Source: Clostridiaceae bacterium AF10-41 (GTDB lineage: Bacteria > Bacillota > Clostridia > Clostridiales > Clostridiaceae). From it: a DNA stretch of 29,312 nucleotides. Shown here piece by piece: positions 16,547 through 25,206 of this stretch (within the stretch, counting starts at the first letter, position 1; every line of letters starts with the position of its first letter). The stretch spans positions 7,400-36,711 of the forward strand of contig JAQCTH010000038.1 of assembly GCA_027686065.1 (NCBI GenBank). The letters run 5' to 3'. The position numbers and the translations under genes were made by a program. The notes under the pieces were generated by a model that saw only the letters and a program-made list of their open reading frames with translations, was not told the origin of the DNA and did no database searches.

Positions 16547-18298
16547 TTATTCTTTTATAGGTAGTAAAATTGTCACTGTGGTTCCTTTATTTAACCTACT
16601 TTTTATTTCTATTCCATATTCATTTCCGTAAATAAGTTTAATCCTGCTATCAACATTATTTACTCCTATTCCACTAAAATGCGCATTTCTTGTTTCTCTC
16701 TTTTCTTTAACCTTTTCCAAAGTTTCTTCTTCTATTCCAACTCCATTATCATATATCTCTATTTTTATATCTTCCCCTTGTTCTTTTATGAACACCTGAA
16801 TTTTTCCTTCTTCGTCAGATGGAAAGCCATGAAAGAAGGAATTTTCGATAAATGGTTGCAATATTAGCTTAGGAACTAAATAACCATTACATTCAGGCAT
16901 TATAAAATATTCCACCTTAATCCTATCTCCATATCTAATATTATTTATAAAAACATAATTTCTTATATTTTCTATTTCTTCTTCTACTGTTATAAACTCA
17001 TCTGTCTTACTAATGGTATTTCTAAGTAAGCTAATAAATGAATCAAGTGCTGATATTGATTTTTCATTACTTCCTTGCCATATAAGCCATTTTATACTTG
17101 ATAATGTATTAAAAATATAATGTGGATTTATCTGCATTTGCAAAGCATGAATTTCTGCTTTTCTTTTTTCCTTTTGAACTTTAACAAGCTCATTAACATA
17201 TCTATTTAAGTCCTTTATCATATAATTAAATGTAGATGAAAGCTCTTTAACTTCTCCTGGTCCTTTTACTTCTATATATTCATCAAAGTTTCCATTTCTT
17301 ACATTAGACATTTTTTCAGTAAGCAAATATAAAGGCCTTGTCATTTGCCTAACAATTACAAATATTCCTATTAAGATTCCTAAAGTTATTACAACACAAA
17401 TCAAAACTATTTTACTTACATCATACATTTTTCCTAGTGCTTTATAATTATCAACTGTTCCACATATGGTTAAATTGCAATATGGCAATCTTTGAATTAA
17501 TATTGTATTCTTTTTGTTATTATAGCTCTTACTAAGTTCCTTTGATACCACTAACTCATCTATATTTCTTCTAAATGATTGTTGAACTTGTCCAATGTTC
17601 TCTTTTTTATTTGAAGATAAGACTTCATTATTTTCATTTAATAAAACTATATCATTTATTTCTAAAGTAAAATAATCATAGAATTTTTCAAAATCTTTTT
17701 CTTTTATTGTAAAATATATAATTCCATAAGGTTCCCCATCTTTCAAATTTAAAGCTTTTGTTATGACAATTACTCCTTCATCCTTTGTTGATGATGTAAA
17801 ACCTTTTTCTAAATAGTTATATATAATAGTTTTACTATTTTCTAATGCCTTCTTAGAAATATCCATATTCAATATTTCTTTTGGCCTCATAGTTAAAATT
17901 TCTGATCGATTAAAATAAGATTTTTCATTTAATCCTACTACTAAGACACTCATATCATAAGTGTTAGTTGATAAAGCTGATTTCATTTGATTTTTAACAC
18001 TATATATAGTTGAAAAATTTTCTTTTGTTGATAAATCATTTGTAGTGAAAAAAAGTCTAAATGCTCTGTGCGAATTTACAGAATTTATTACTTTTACTAG
18101 TTCACCATGAAAATCATAAAGTTCATCATTTATTTCTTTAAATATTTTCTTTTGAGAATCACTATATGTATCTGTAAAAATATTCTTAGATATATTAATT
18201 ATAATGTAACTAATAGAAGCTGATACACAAATTACTCCTGCAACAACAACGCATAATATCTTAACAAATAGACTATTCTTTATCAGCTTCTTTTTCAT
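16547..18298 (-). CDS. YesM/LytS-type sensor histidine kinase
   Basis: A 583-residue membrane kinase. A first helix (about 11-32) and a second (about 290-312) bracket an extracellular sensor domain of some 250 residues. A HAMP-like linker (about 312-365, RQMTRPLYLLTEKMSNVRNG) follows. The phospho-acceptor is His393 in QINPHYIFNTL, and the ATPase domain has the N-box ENSFFHGF and the G-box DNGVGIEEE. It pairs with the response regulator encoded upstream: the regulator stop and the kinase start overlap (TAATG). Placed after lacZ, it probably senses a beta-galactoside or related sugar, perhaps through the binding protein; this is inference. Its stop abuts a large palindrome. Confidence 0.93.
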   Translation of the reverse strand: MKKKLIKNSLFVKILCVVVAGVICVSASISYIIINISKNIFTDTYSDSQKKIFKEINDELYDFHGELVKVINSVNSHRAFRLFFTTNDLSTKENFSTIYSVKNQMKSALSTNTYDMSVLVVGLNEKSYFNRSEILTMRPKEILNMDISKKALENSKTIIYNYLEKGFTSSTKDEGVIVITKALNLKDGEPYGIIYFTIKEKDFEKFYDYFTLEINDIVLLNENNEVLSSNKKENIGQVQQSFRRNIDELVVSKELSKSYNNKKNTILIQRLPYCNLTICGTVDNYKALGKMYDVSKIVLICVVITLGILIGIFVIVRQMTRPLYLLTEKMSNVRNGNFDEYIEVKGPGEVKELSSTFNYMIKDLNRYVNELVKVQKEKRKAEIHALQMQINPHYIFNTLSSIKWLIWQGSNEKSISALDSFISLLRNTISKTDEFITVEEEIENIRNYVFINNIRYGDRIKVEYFIMPECNGYLVPKLILQPFIENSFFHGFPSDEEGKIQVFIKEQGEDIKIEIYDNGVGIEEETLEKVKEKRETRNAHFSGIGVNNVDSRIKLIYGNEYGIEIKSRLNKGTTVTILLPIKE

Positions 18299-19839
18299 TA
18301 CATTTCACTCTCCCTTGATTTTAATCGTCTGTAATTGCTTGGTGTATATCCTGTTATCTTTTTAAATACCCTACAAAAATAACTATGATCTGAATATCCA
18401 ACCATATTACTTATCTCTGAAACATAAAACTTGTTTTGGAATAATAAATCACAAGATTTTTCTACTCTGATTCTATTTAAATACTCTGAAAAACCTTCTT
18501 TACAATGATTGTTGAAATAATATGATAAATAATAATAATTAAAATTAAATACTCTTGAAATATCGCTTAACTCAAGAGGTTCATTGTAATGCTCATTTAT
18601 ATACTCTAAAATTTCCTTAATTTTTTCTTCTTCAATACTAACTCTTTTAGAAATAATATCTTTAAGTTCTAATATTATTTTATCTATTTCTTTAGTGAAA
18701 TCTTGAGAATATGAAGTATTATCTATTCTTTTAAAATAACCTTGCCTTAGTTCCTCAGTTTCAATCTTATAATTTTCTAATGTTACCAGAACATTATATA
18801 GCAAGTTCTTCACAAGATTCTTAAGCTTATATTCATCCATTTTCAAATTCACAGCATAATTAACATACTCATCTATCATATTAATTGCTGAATTGAATTC
18901 CTTATTTTTTATATAGCTTGAATATCTACTAGAATCAAATTTTTCTAACTTTTCTGTAGTCTTTAATTTCTCTGTGTTTAATAATATATCATTTTTATGG
19001 TAAAACTTATGAGACAAATATGGTATAAATTTTTCATTGTAAACTTCTTTAACCTTGTAAATGTTATCAAACTTAGGCGTAATTATAAAAAGAACATTTT
19101 CCTTATTTATAATATTCTTTTCAAGATATTTTTCAATATTTTTTTCTATTTCATTTTCTTTGCTTATCTTATAATTAATTATATTTAGAAAGATTTCATC
19201 ATTGATCATTATCCTTAGATATTTGTAGCTCTTATTATTTAAGTAAAAATTCTCGGTTACTGTTTTTATTCTTTTTATATCATCTTTATTTCTTCCACAA
19301 GCATGCTTTAAATTTATACCAAATATTCTAAAAGAGCTATATGGAAATATATCTATAAATTTATTGCTATCTAATTTAGAATCAAAACCAAGTAAGTATC
19401 TTTCAATTAAATTATTGTAATAAACTTCTTCATTTTTAACCAATTCTAAACCTGGAATTCTATCAACAGCCTTTTTTAATGTTGCTAACAATTGATTTGG
19501 ATTTAATGTTGGCTTCAAAATATAATCCACTGCTCCATTTAAAAGAGTACTTTTTACATATTCAAAATTATCATAGCTGCTTAAAATAATGATTTGTAAA
19601 TCTGGATAATCCTTTTGTACCATTTTAGAAAAATCAACACCATTTAATATAGGCATAACTATATCACAAATTATAATATCTGGTCTTAAAATTTCAATTG
19701 ATTCCAAGGCTTCTTGCCCATTGCTTGCTTCTCCAACTATTGTAAAGCCTTCCCTTTCCCACTCAAGCATATGCTTCATTCCTTGACGCATAATAAATTC
19801 ATCTTCTACAATTAGAACTTTACAATAACCTTTTTTCAT
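18298..19839 (-). CDS. YesN-type response regulator (REC plus AraC DNA-binding domain)
   Basis: A 513-residue regulator. The receiver domain spans about 5-125 with phospho-acceptor Asp59 (IIICDIVMPIL), acidic pair VED at the start and the lysine in DYILKPT. A middle region of some 280 residues has no motif I recognise. The C-terminal two-HTH AraC domain runs from about residue 415 (LELSDISRVFNFNYYYLSYYF ... VSEISNMVGYSDHSYFCRVFKK, then GYTPSNYRR). I place the start at the ATG at 19839, preceded by GAGGAG; a TTG reading from 19899 would add 20 residues that are only translated palindrome repeat. It likely activates the sugar transport and lacZ genes upstream. Confidence 0.92.
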   Translation of the reverse strand: MKKGYCKVLIVEDEFIMRQGMKHMLEWEREGFTIVGEASNGQEALESIEILRPDIIICDIVMPILNGVDFSKMVQKDYPDLQIIILSSYDNFEYVKSTLLNGAVDYILKPTLNPNQLLATLKKAVDRIPGLELVKNEEVYYNNLIERYLLGFDSKLDSNKFIDIFPYSSFRIFGINLKHACGRNKDDIKRIKTVTENFYLNNKSYKYLRIMINDEIFLNIINYKISKENEIEKNIEKYLEKNIINKENVLFIITPKFDNIYKVKEVYNEKFIPYLSHKFYHKNDILLNTEKLKTTEKLEKFDSSRYSSYIKNKEFNSAINMIDEYVNYAVNLKMDEYKLKNLVKNLLYNVLVTLENYKIETEELRQGYFKRIDNTSYSQDFTKEIDKIILELKDIISKRVSIEEEKIKEILEYINEHYNEPLELSDISRVFNFNYYYLSYYFNNHCKEGFSEYLNRIRVEKSCDLLFQNKFYVSEISNMVGYSDHSYFCRVFKKITGYTPSNYRRLKSRESEM

Positions 19840-19867
19840 AATACCACTCCTCAAAACCTTCCATACT

Positions 19868-19925
19868 TTTTTGGAATTTTTTGGACCCCAGGGGTCCAAT
19901 TAATTGGTCCCCTGGGGTTTAAAAA
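19868..19925. repeat. GGACC palindrome between lacZ and the response regulator gene
   Basis: Two inverted copies of the arm meet at a central CCAATTAATTGG. The halves differ at a few positions, so this copy is less perfect than those at 16483 and 26799. It lies between the lacZ stop codon (19927) and the regulator's ribosome binding site, and could separate expression of the metabolic genes from that of the regulators. Confidence 0.85.
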
Positions 19926-19926
19926 T

Positions 19927-22900
19927 TTAATTCTTTGATATAATAAAGCTTAAGTTTATATCTTCTTTAGATGAAACTTTATATTGATCATGCACTGGAG
20001 CTCCCCAGCTATCGTCTCCACCTACACCCATTTGTTTTGCAATTATACGTACCCATGTATAATTAACAGGTGGAAGTTCTTCTATATGCATTGCATTTTC
20101 AAGTTCATATGCACTATATGGCAATACGCTTAACTCAAATGGCTTATCAACATATTTAAAGCATAATCCTTCATCATTGTTATTTGTAACTTTTACCCAT
20201 CTTACTTCTGTTCTATTTCCACATTCTTGTGGAATTAAATATTTGGATAAGTTATTTAATGCTGTATTTTTAAATCTTCCAAGCATTGCTCCATTATTAC
20301 GATCTATATAATTTTCTTCTGGCCCATATCCATAATACTCAAAATTGCTTAATTCTTTTTTAAGCTTAAAATCCATAGAAAATAAAGGTAATTCAGGTAA
20401 TCCTTCAACGCCTTCATAGTGTAAATCAACCTTTAATCTTCCATCTGGAGTCACTGTATAAGTCACTGTATTAAAAGTTTTAACACTAACTGGCATTTCA
20501 AATTTATAAGTTAAAGTTATCTTGTCATTTTCTTCTACATATTTAAAATCTACTAATATCTGATGCATTCCTGCTATTTGCCACTGTGCTGTCCTAAAAT
20601 TATGATTATTTCCCTTATCATTATCTGTTGCTGCTCTAAAGAAAGATGTTCTTGGAACCCTTGTTATATATTCTTTTCCATCATATACAAGAGATATTAA
20701 ACCAGCTTCTTGTTTAGAGAACATCATTGAAAAGTTTTTACCAGTAACCCCTATATTAACATCACCATGTATTATTTTAAATGTATTTGAACTATCTACT
20801 GTGCTTGTATTACTATCATTCCCACCGCTATTACTATAATTCTCACTATAACTATCAATATCATTATCATTATCATTATCATTATCTACAATTGTACAAG
20901 CTTTACCTTCAATTTTCAATCCTCTTGTTATGCAAGCTTTACTTTCAGCTTTCAAGTCTTCTATTATACAATCATTATTGCTAACTATGCTATAAACTTC
21001 TTGTCCAAAAGCAACTTCATGTCCCTTTTCTCCCCATAATGTATCTTCACTTAATCTCATAGAAACATTATAAGTATATTCTCCATTTTCTTTTATGTCT
21101 GGATAATCTATTTTGATATACTCTTCATCACTTGCCTTAACATCAATTTTTATTGTCTTTTCAAAAACTTTATTTCCTTCCTTTTCTATATACACAACAA
21201 AATCATAACACCCTGTACTTACAAATAAATTATCATTTTTTATTGTTACACCTTTATTATCTGGAGTAAGTTTAACATTTGCATAAAGCTTCTTAACTTC
21301 TTGAACCTTTGGAGATATTGTCCTATCTGCATAAATAATTCCATCTGTACAGAAACAGTAATCTGTTGCTCTATCATCAAAGTCTCCGCCATAAGTAAAT
21401 ACTCTTTTTCCATCTTTAATTATTTCTATAGATTGATCTATATAATCCCATATAAATCCACCTTGATACATTGGATATTTATCTTCGAGATCTGTATATA
21501 GCTTCATTCCTCCACAGGAATTTCCCATAGCATGCATATATTCACAGCTTATATAAGGTTTTTTAGGCTTATTATTTAAATATTCTTCTATATCTGCTGG
21601 TTTTGCATACATTCTACTTTCCATATCAGTTATTTCTTCAAAATCTCTATTCCAAACTACGCCTTCATAATGAACCAATCTTGTATCGTCTTTTTCATGG
21701 AAATACTTTGTCATTTCTAAAATATTACTTCCTGCATAAGATTCATTACCACAAGACCATATTAAAATTGATGGATGATTCTTATCTCTTTGAAGCATAG
21801 ATTCTGCTCTATCAACAACAACATCTCTCCACTCTGGAAGTGATCCTGGCACATTCCACTCTGGATCGCAAGCTCCCATCTTTTGCCATGAACCATGACT
21901 TTCTAAATTAGCTTCATCTATTAAATAAATACCATATTCATCGCAAAGCTTATACCATAAAGATTGATTTGGATAATGAGATGTTCTTACTGAATTTATA
22001 TTATTTTGCTTTAAGAATTTTATATCCCAAAGCATATCCTCTTCTGTTATCCCTCGTCCATTAACAGAGCTAAATTCATGTCTATTTATGCCTTTAAATA
22101 CTATTCTCTTTCCATTTAAGTGCATTATACTATTTATCATTTCAAATCTTCTAAATCCAATGTTTTGTGGAACTATTTCTAATAAATTTCCTTCACTATC
22201 TAAAAGTTCAATATAAAGAGTATATAAATATGGATCTTCAGCACTCCAGGATTTAATATCACTTATATCTGCACTAAAAGTAATATTAGTTTCATTTAGA
22301 TTGTCATTTACATCAATATTTTCGAAGCTACAAATTAAATTATCATCTCTATCCTTTAAATAAGCTTTTATTTGGAAATTTTTGGACCCCATGGGTGTAA
22401 ATTTTACCAAATTCATATTAACCTTTAGTTTACCATTATTATAGCTATCATCTAAGTTAGCTTTTACAAATAAATCCTTTACATGAAATTCTGGAACTGC
22501 ATATAAATATACATCTCTAAATATTCCTGAAAATCTCCAAAAATCTTGATCCTCTATCCAGCTTGCACTACTTCTTTTATATACTTCAACTGCAAGTTTA
22601 TTTTCTCCATCTTTAAGATATTCTGTTAATTCAAATTCTGATGGAGTAAAAGTATCTTCACTATACCCTACAAAACTTCCATTTAGCCAAACATAAAATG
22701 CTGTTTCAACTCCTTGGAAGGATATATATATTCTTTTATTCTTAAGTTCATCTTTTACTTCAAAGAAATTAACATAACTTCCTACTGGATTATAATCCTC
22801 TGATATGTGTGGAGGCCTAAGTTCTTCTACTCCATCCCATGGATACATTGTATTTATATATTGGCACTTGTCATATCCTTGCATTTGAATATGTCCTGGG

Positions 22901-23181
22901 ACTTTTATAAAATCAAATCCACTGCAGTCATAATCTTCCTTATAGAAATCCTTTATTCTACTTCTTGGATTAACTGCATAAGAAAATCTCCATTTTCCAT
23001 TTAAACTTTGCTTAAGAGGCATATTATAGCCTAATGCTAAATCTTCTCTATTCTCATAAAACAAATGGTCTGAATGAGCATCTATTCTATTAACTCTAAA
23101 AATTTCTGGATTCGATAGCCAAGCTAAACTAGGTTCATTAGTCTTATTCTTTTGATTTTGTGTGTTTATTGAATTTAACAT
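19927..23181 (-). CDS. lacZ: Beta-galactosidase, GH2 (LacZ type)
   Basis: A 1084-residue enzyme with the five-domain LacZ layout. The acid/base is Glu480 (WSCGNES) and the nucleophile Glu547 (CEYMHAMGNS). The C-terminal domain carries the LacZ marks FFRAATDNDKGN, GYGPEENYIDR and GVGGDDSWGAP. It hydrolyses lactose or other beta-galactosides in the cytoplasm; there is no signal peptide. It is about 60 residues longer than E. coli LacZ. Much of the excess lies between domains 4 and 5 (about 745-800), where an Asp-Asn run and a Ser/Asn-rich stretch follow two related AESKACI/IEGKACT segments. A half copy of the palindrome repeat is translated in frame near residue 265 (KFTPMGSKNF). The gene follows the permease after a 98-bp gap. 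Confidence 0.95.
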   Translation of the reverse strand: MLNSINTQNQKNKTNEPSLAWLSNPEIFRVNRIDAHSDHLFYENREDLALGYNMPLKQSLNGKWRFSYAVNPRSRIKDFYKEDYDCSGFDFIKVPGHIQMQGYDKCQYINTMYPWDGVEELRPPHISEDYNPVGSYVNFFEVKDELKNKRIYISFQGVETAFYVWLNGSFVGYSEDTFTPSEFELTEYLKDGENKLAVEVYKRSSASWIEDQDFWRFSGIFRDVYLYAVPEFHVKDLFVKANLDDSYNNGKLKVNMNLVKFTPMGSKNFQIKAYLKDRDDNLICSFENIDVNDNLNETNITFSADISDIKSWSAEDPYLYTLYIELLDSEGNLLEIVPQNIGFRRFEMINSIMHLNGKRIVFKGINRHEFSSVNGRGITEEDMLWDIKFLKQNNINSVRTSHYPNQSLWYKLCDEYGIYLIDEANLESHGSWQKMGACDPEWNVPGSLPEWRDVVVDRAESMLQRDKNHPSILIWSCGNESYAGSNILEMTKYFHEKDDTRLVHYEGVVWNRDFEEITDMESRMYAKPADIEEYLNNKPKKPYISCEYMHAMGNSCGGMKLYTDLEDKYPMYQGGFIWDYIDQSIEIIKDGKRVFTYGGDFDDRATDYCFCTDGIIYADRTISPKVQEVKKLYANVKLTPDNKGVTIKNDNLFVSTGCYDFVVYIEKEGNKVFEKTIKIDVKASDEEYIKIDYPDIKENGEYTYNVSMRLSEDTLWGEKGHEVAFGQEVYSIVSNNDCIIEDLKAESKACITRGLKIEGKACTIVDNDNDNDNDIDSYSENYSNSGGNDSNTSTVDSSNTFKIIHGDVNIGVTGKNFSMMFSKQEAGLISLVYDGKEYITRVPRTSFFRAATDNDKGNNHNFRTAQWQIAGMHQILVDFKYVEENDKITLTYKFEMPVSVKTFNTVTYTVTPDGRLKVDLHYEGVEGLPELPLFSMDFKLKKELSNFEYYGYGPEENYIDRNNGAMLGRFKNTALNNLSKYLIPQECGNRTEVRWVKVTNNNDEGLCFKYVDKPFELSVLPYSAYELENAMHIEELPPVNYTWVRIIAKQMGVGGDDSWGAPVHDQYKVSSKEDINLSFIISKN
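20859..20888 (-). repeat. Hexanucleotide repeat inside lacZ (Asp-Asn tract)
   Basis: On the coding strand GATAAT is repeated four times and followed by GAT, giving alternating Asp-Asn. The unit is two codons long, so gain or loss of copies would change the tract length without shifting the frame. It lies in the linker between domains 4 and 5. Confidence 0.85.
22374..22400. repeat. Half copy of the GGACC palindrome inside lacZ
   Basis: TTTTTGGACCCCATGGGTG differs from the intergenic arm at one position in the core. It is translated in frame as FTPMGSKN in domain 2 of LacZ. There is no second arm. The match is short enough that chance is not excluded, but the rest of lacZ holds nothing similar. 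Confidence 0.55.
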
Positions 23182-23220
23182 AAATCTCTATACACTCCTC
23201 TTTATATTAGTATTTTGGTA

Positions 23221-23270
23221 TTTTCTGGACCTCAGGGGACCAATTTATTGGACCCCTGAGGTCCAGAAAA
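23221..23270. repeat. GGACC palindrome between the permease gene and lacZ
   Basis: Arms 23221-23243 and 23248-23270 (23 bp) pair with one mismatch around TTTA. The core is GGACCTCAGGGG. It begins ten bases past the stop codon of the second permease gene and sits before the lacZ ribosome binding site, where it would form a stable hairpin in the operon mRNA. Confidence 0.88.
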
Positions 23271-23279
23271 TTGGTAATT

Positions 23280-24134
23280 TTATCCCTTTACAGAACCTGT
23301 CATACCAGCAACAAAATGCTTTTGCATTAAGAAGAATATTAATGCTGTAGGAAGTGTTGCAATTACAACTGCAGTCATAATCATCCCATAGTCTGGGGTA
23401 TATGATGATCCTAAAGCTGATATAACAAGTGGTAAAGTTCTTTTATCTGGTGATTGTAAAGCTATAAGTGGCCATAAATAATTATTCCAACTAGCCATAA
23501 ATGTAACTATTGTTGCTGCTGCATAAGTTGATTTCATAGTTGGCATGTAAATTCTAAAGAATATAGCAAATTCTCCAAGACCGTCTATTCTTGCTGCTTC
23601 TATTAAATCCTTTGGAAAAGTCTTTGTATTTTGCCTAAAGAAAAATATCAAAAATGCTGTTGCAATTGAAATAATAATTACTGCTCCATGAGTATTTAAT
23701 GATATTGTTTTTAGTCCTGGCACATTATTAAGCTTGCTAAATAATCTAAATAAAGGAACTATTAAAGCTGCAAAAGGTACCATCATAGATAGTAATATAA
23801 AATTAAATACTTTATCTCTAGTTTTAGTTTTATATACTTCAAATGCATATCCTGCTAGTGAAGAAACTATCATGGCTAAGACTGTTGTAAGAACTGCAAT
23901 TATTAATGAATTCTTAAATGCTGTCATATACTTAAGATCTGATCCTAAAAGACTTTTTAAATTTTCAAAGAAATAGCTTCCTGGTATTAAAGTTCCTCTT
24001 GTTACATCAACTGATTTATTAGTTGTAGCTATAATCATCCAAATAAATGGGAAAATTGATACAAAAGATAAAATAGTTAAAAATGAATATTTCAAAAAAT
24101 TTATTACTCTGCTTTTTCCACTTTTTTTACTCAT
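23280..24134 (-). CDS. Sugar ABC transporter permease (MalG/LacG type)
   Basis: A 284-residue inner-membrane permease with six predicted helices and the EAA motif EAARIDGLGEFAIFFRIYMP at about 185, which docks the ATPase. It forms the translocation channel with the other permease. It starts inside the end of that gene (8-bp overlap), with GGAGGAG upstream, so the two are translationally coupled. Neighbouring lacZ makes a beta-galactoside the likely cargo. Confidence 0.93.
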   Translation of the reverse strand: MSKKSGKSRVINFLKYSFLTILSFVSIFPFIWMIIATTNKSVDVTRGTLIPGSYFFENLKSLLGSDLKYMTAFKNSLIIAVLTTVLAMIVSSLAGYAFEVYKTKTRDKVFNFILLSMMVPFAALIVPLFRLFSKLNNVPGLKTISLNTHGAVIIISIATAFLIFFFRQNTKTFPKDLIEAARIDGLGEFAIFFRIYMPTMKSTYAAATIVTFMASWNNYLWPLIALQSPDKRTLPLVISALGSSYTPDYGMIMTAVVIATLPTALIFFLMQKHFVAGMTGSVKG

Positions 24135-25023
24135 CTTTATCTCCTCCTGCTTTTAATTGAATAAATGATAGTATTACTATTATAAGAACTATTACATATG
24201 AAATTGCTGCTGCATATCCAAAGTTTGGCGAATATTTAAATAATAAGTTATATATATATTGTGAAATAGTTATTGTTGCATTTGCTGGGCCTCCATTAGT
24301 TATATTCACAGTTTCATCAAATAATTGTAATGTTCCTATTGTTGAGTTTATTGTTGTAAACAAGATAATAGGCTTTAATAATGGAAGTGTTATACATTTA
24401 AATCTCATAAAAGCATTTGCTCCATCAATTTCAGCTGCTTCATATATTGAATCATCAATTGATTGCATTCCTGCTAAATAAAAGACCATATTGTAACCTG
24501 TCCATCTCCATGTTATTGCTATTATGATTAATAGTTTAGCCCATATAGGATGAGTAATCCATGCAATTGGTTGTGATATCATGCTAATTTTCATTAAAAA
24601 TGCATTCACAAATCCATCTGTTGCAAATAAACTTTTAAATATAATTGAGTATGCTACAAGTGATGTAACACATGGAAGAAATATTGCTGTTCTGAAAAAT
24701 CCTCTTGCTTTTAATTTTTTATCATTTAATAGAGCTGATATTACAAGAGCTAAAATAATCATGATTGGTACTTGAATCACTAAATATAATACCGTATTAA
24801 ATAATGCTTTTTTAAATGTTGAATCTGTAAGCATTCTTTTATAATTATCTATACCAACAAAGCTTAAATTATTACCCATTCCACTTTGTAATGATGTTAT
24901 AAAGGCTTGTATCATTGGATAAAACACAAATACAGTTACTAGTATGATACTTGGTATAACAAATAACCACGCTTTTCGATCTAATTTATAGTTTATACTT
25001 CTATTGTTATTACTCCTCTTCAA
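24127..25023 (-). CDS. Sugar ABC transporter permease (MalF/LacF type)
   Basis: A 298-residue permease with six predicted helices and the EAA motif EAAEIDGANAFMRFKCITLP. I choose a TTG start at 25023 (first residues MKRSNNNRSINYKLDRKAW) because GGGGGAG lies six bases upstream; an in-frame ATG at 25053 would add ten residues, would put that site inside the gene, and lies within the arm of a hairpin. It pairs with the overlapping downstream permease. No ATPase gene is present in the operon, so an MsiK/UgpC-like shared ATPase is presumably encoded elsewhere. Confidence 0.9.
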   Translation of the reverse strand: MKRSNNNRSINYKLDRKAWLFVIPSIILVTVFVFYPMIQAFITSLQSGMGNNLSFVGIDNYKRMLTDSTFKKALFNTVLYLVIQVPIMIILALVISALLNDKKLKARGFFRTAIFLPCVTSLVAYSIIFKSLFATDGFVNAFLMKISMISQPIAWITHPIWAKLLIIIAITWRWTGYNMVFYLAGMQSIDDSIYEAAEIDGANAFMRFKCITLPLLKPIILFTTINSTIGTLQLFDETVNITNGGPANATITISQYIYNLLFKYSPNFGYAAAISYVIVLIIVILSFIQLKAGGDKDE

Positions 25024-25043
25024 GTGTACTCCCCCTATACAAG

Positions 25044-25084
25044 AAATAGCCATTTACTAATTATCCTTTAATAAATGGCTATTT
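25044..25084 (-). promoter_or_regulatory. Hairpin just before the first permease gene
   Basis: Perfect 13-bp arms (AAATAGCCATTTA at 25044-25056 and its complement at 25072-25084) enclose a 15-base loop. On the minus strand the stem is followed by TTTCTTG and then the permease ribosome binding site. It may act as a partial terminator or block 3' decay, lowering permease levels relative to the binding protein. Confidence 0.7.
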
Positions 25085-25142
25085 TTTATTATTTATGAAT
25101 TTATAGACTAATTACCTATTTTTATTAAGTCTGTGATGATAT

Positions 25143-25193
25143 ATATTATATTCTGGTGACTTGGAGCCTGCGAGGTCGCAAGGAATATAATAT
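25143..25193 (-). promoter_or_regulatory. GC-rich-capped hairpin after the binding protein gene
   Basis: An AT-rich 11-bp perfect stem (25143-25153 with 25183-25193) holds a 29-base insert that is far richer in G and C than its surroundings and contains its own inverted repeat (TGCGA facing TCGCA). It lies 13 bases past the stop codon of the binding protein gene. With the hairpin at 25044 it makes a two-stem spacer typical of sites where the abundant binding-protein mRNA is ended or protected. Confidence 0.7.
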
Positions 25194-25206
25194 TTATCTC
25201 TTATCC

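Noticed and set aside
19840..19899. A 20-residue N-terminal extension of the response regulator from a TTG codon
   Set aside because: The extension is translated palindrome repeat, and the ATG at 19839 has a strong GAGGAG site and fits the normal start of a receiver domain.
20781..20984. A Tyr/His-rich plus-strand frame
   Set aside because: It is the antisense reading of the GATAAT tract and neighbouring LacZ codons; its odd composition follows from the repeat.
25150..25185. Resemblance of TCTGGTGAC in the spacer hairpin to the start of a 5S rRNA
   Set aside because: The match stops after about ten bases, and the rest lacks the 5S core and length.
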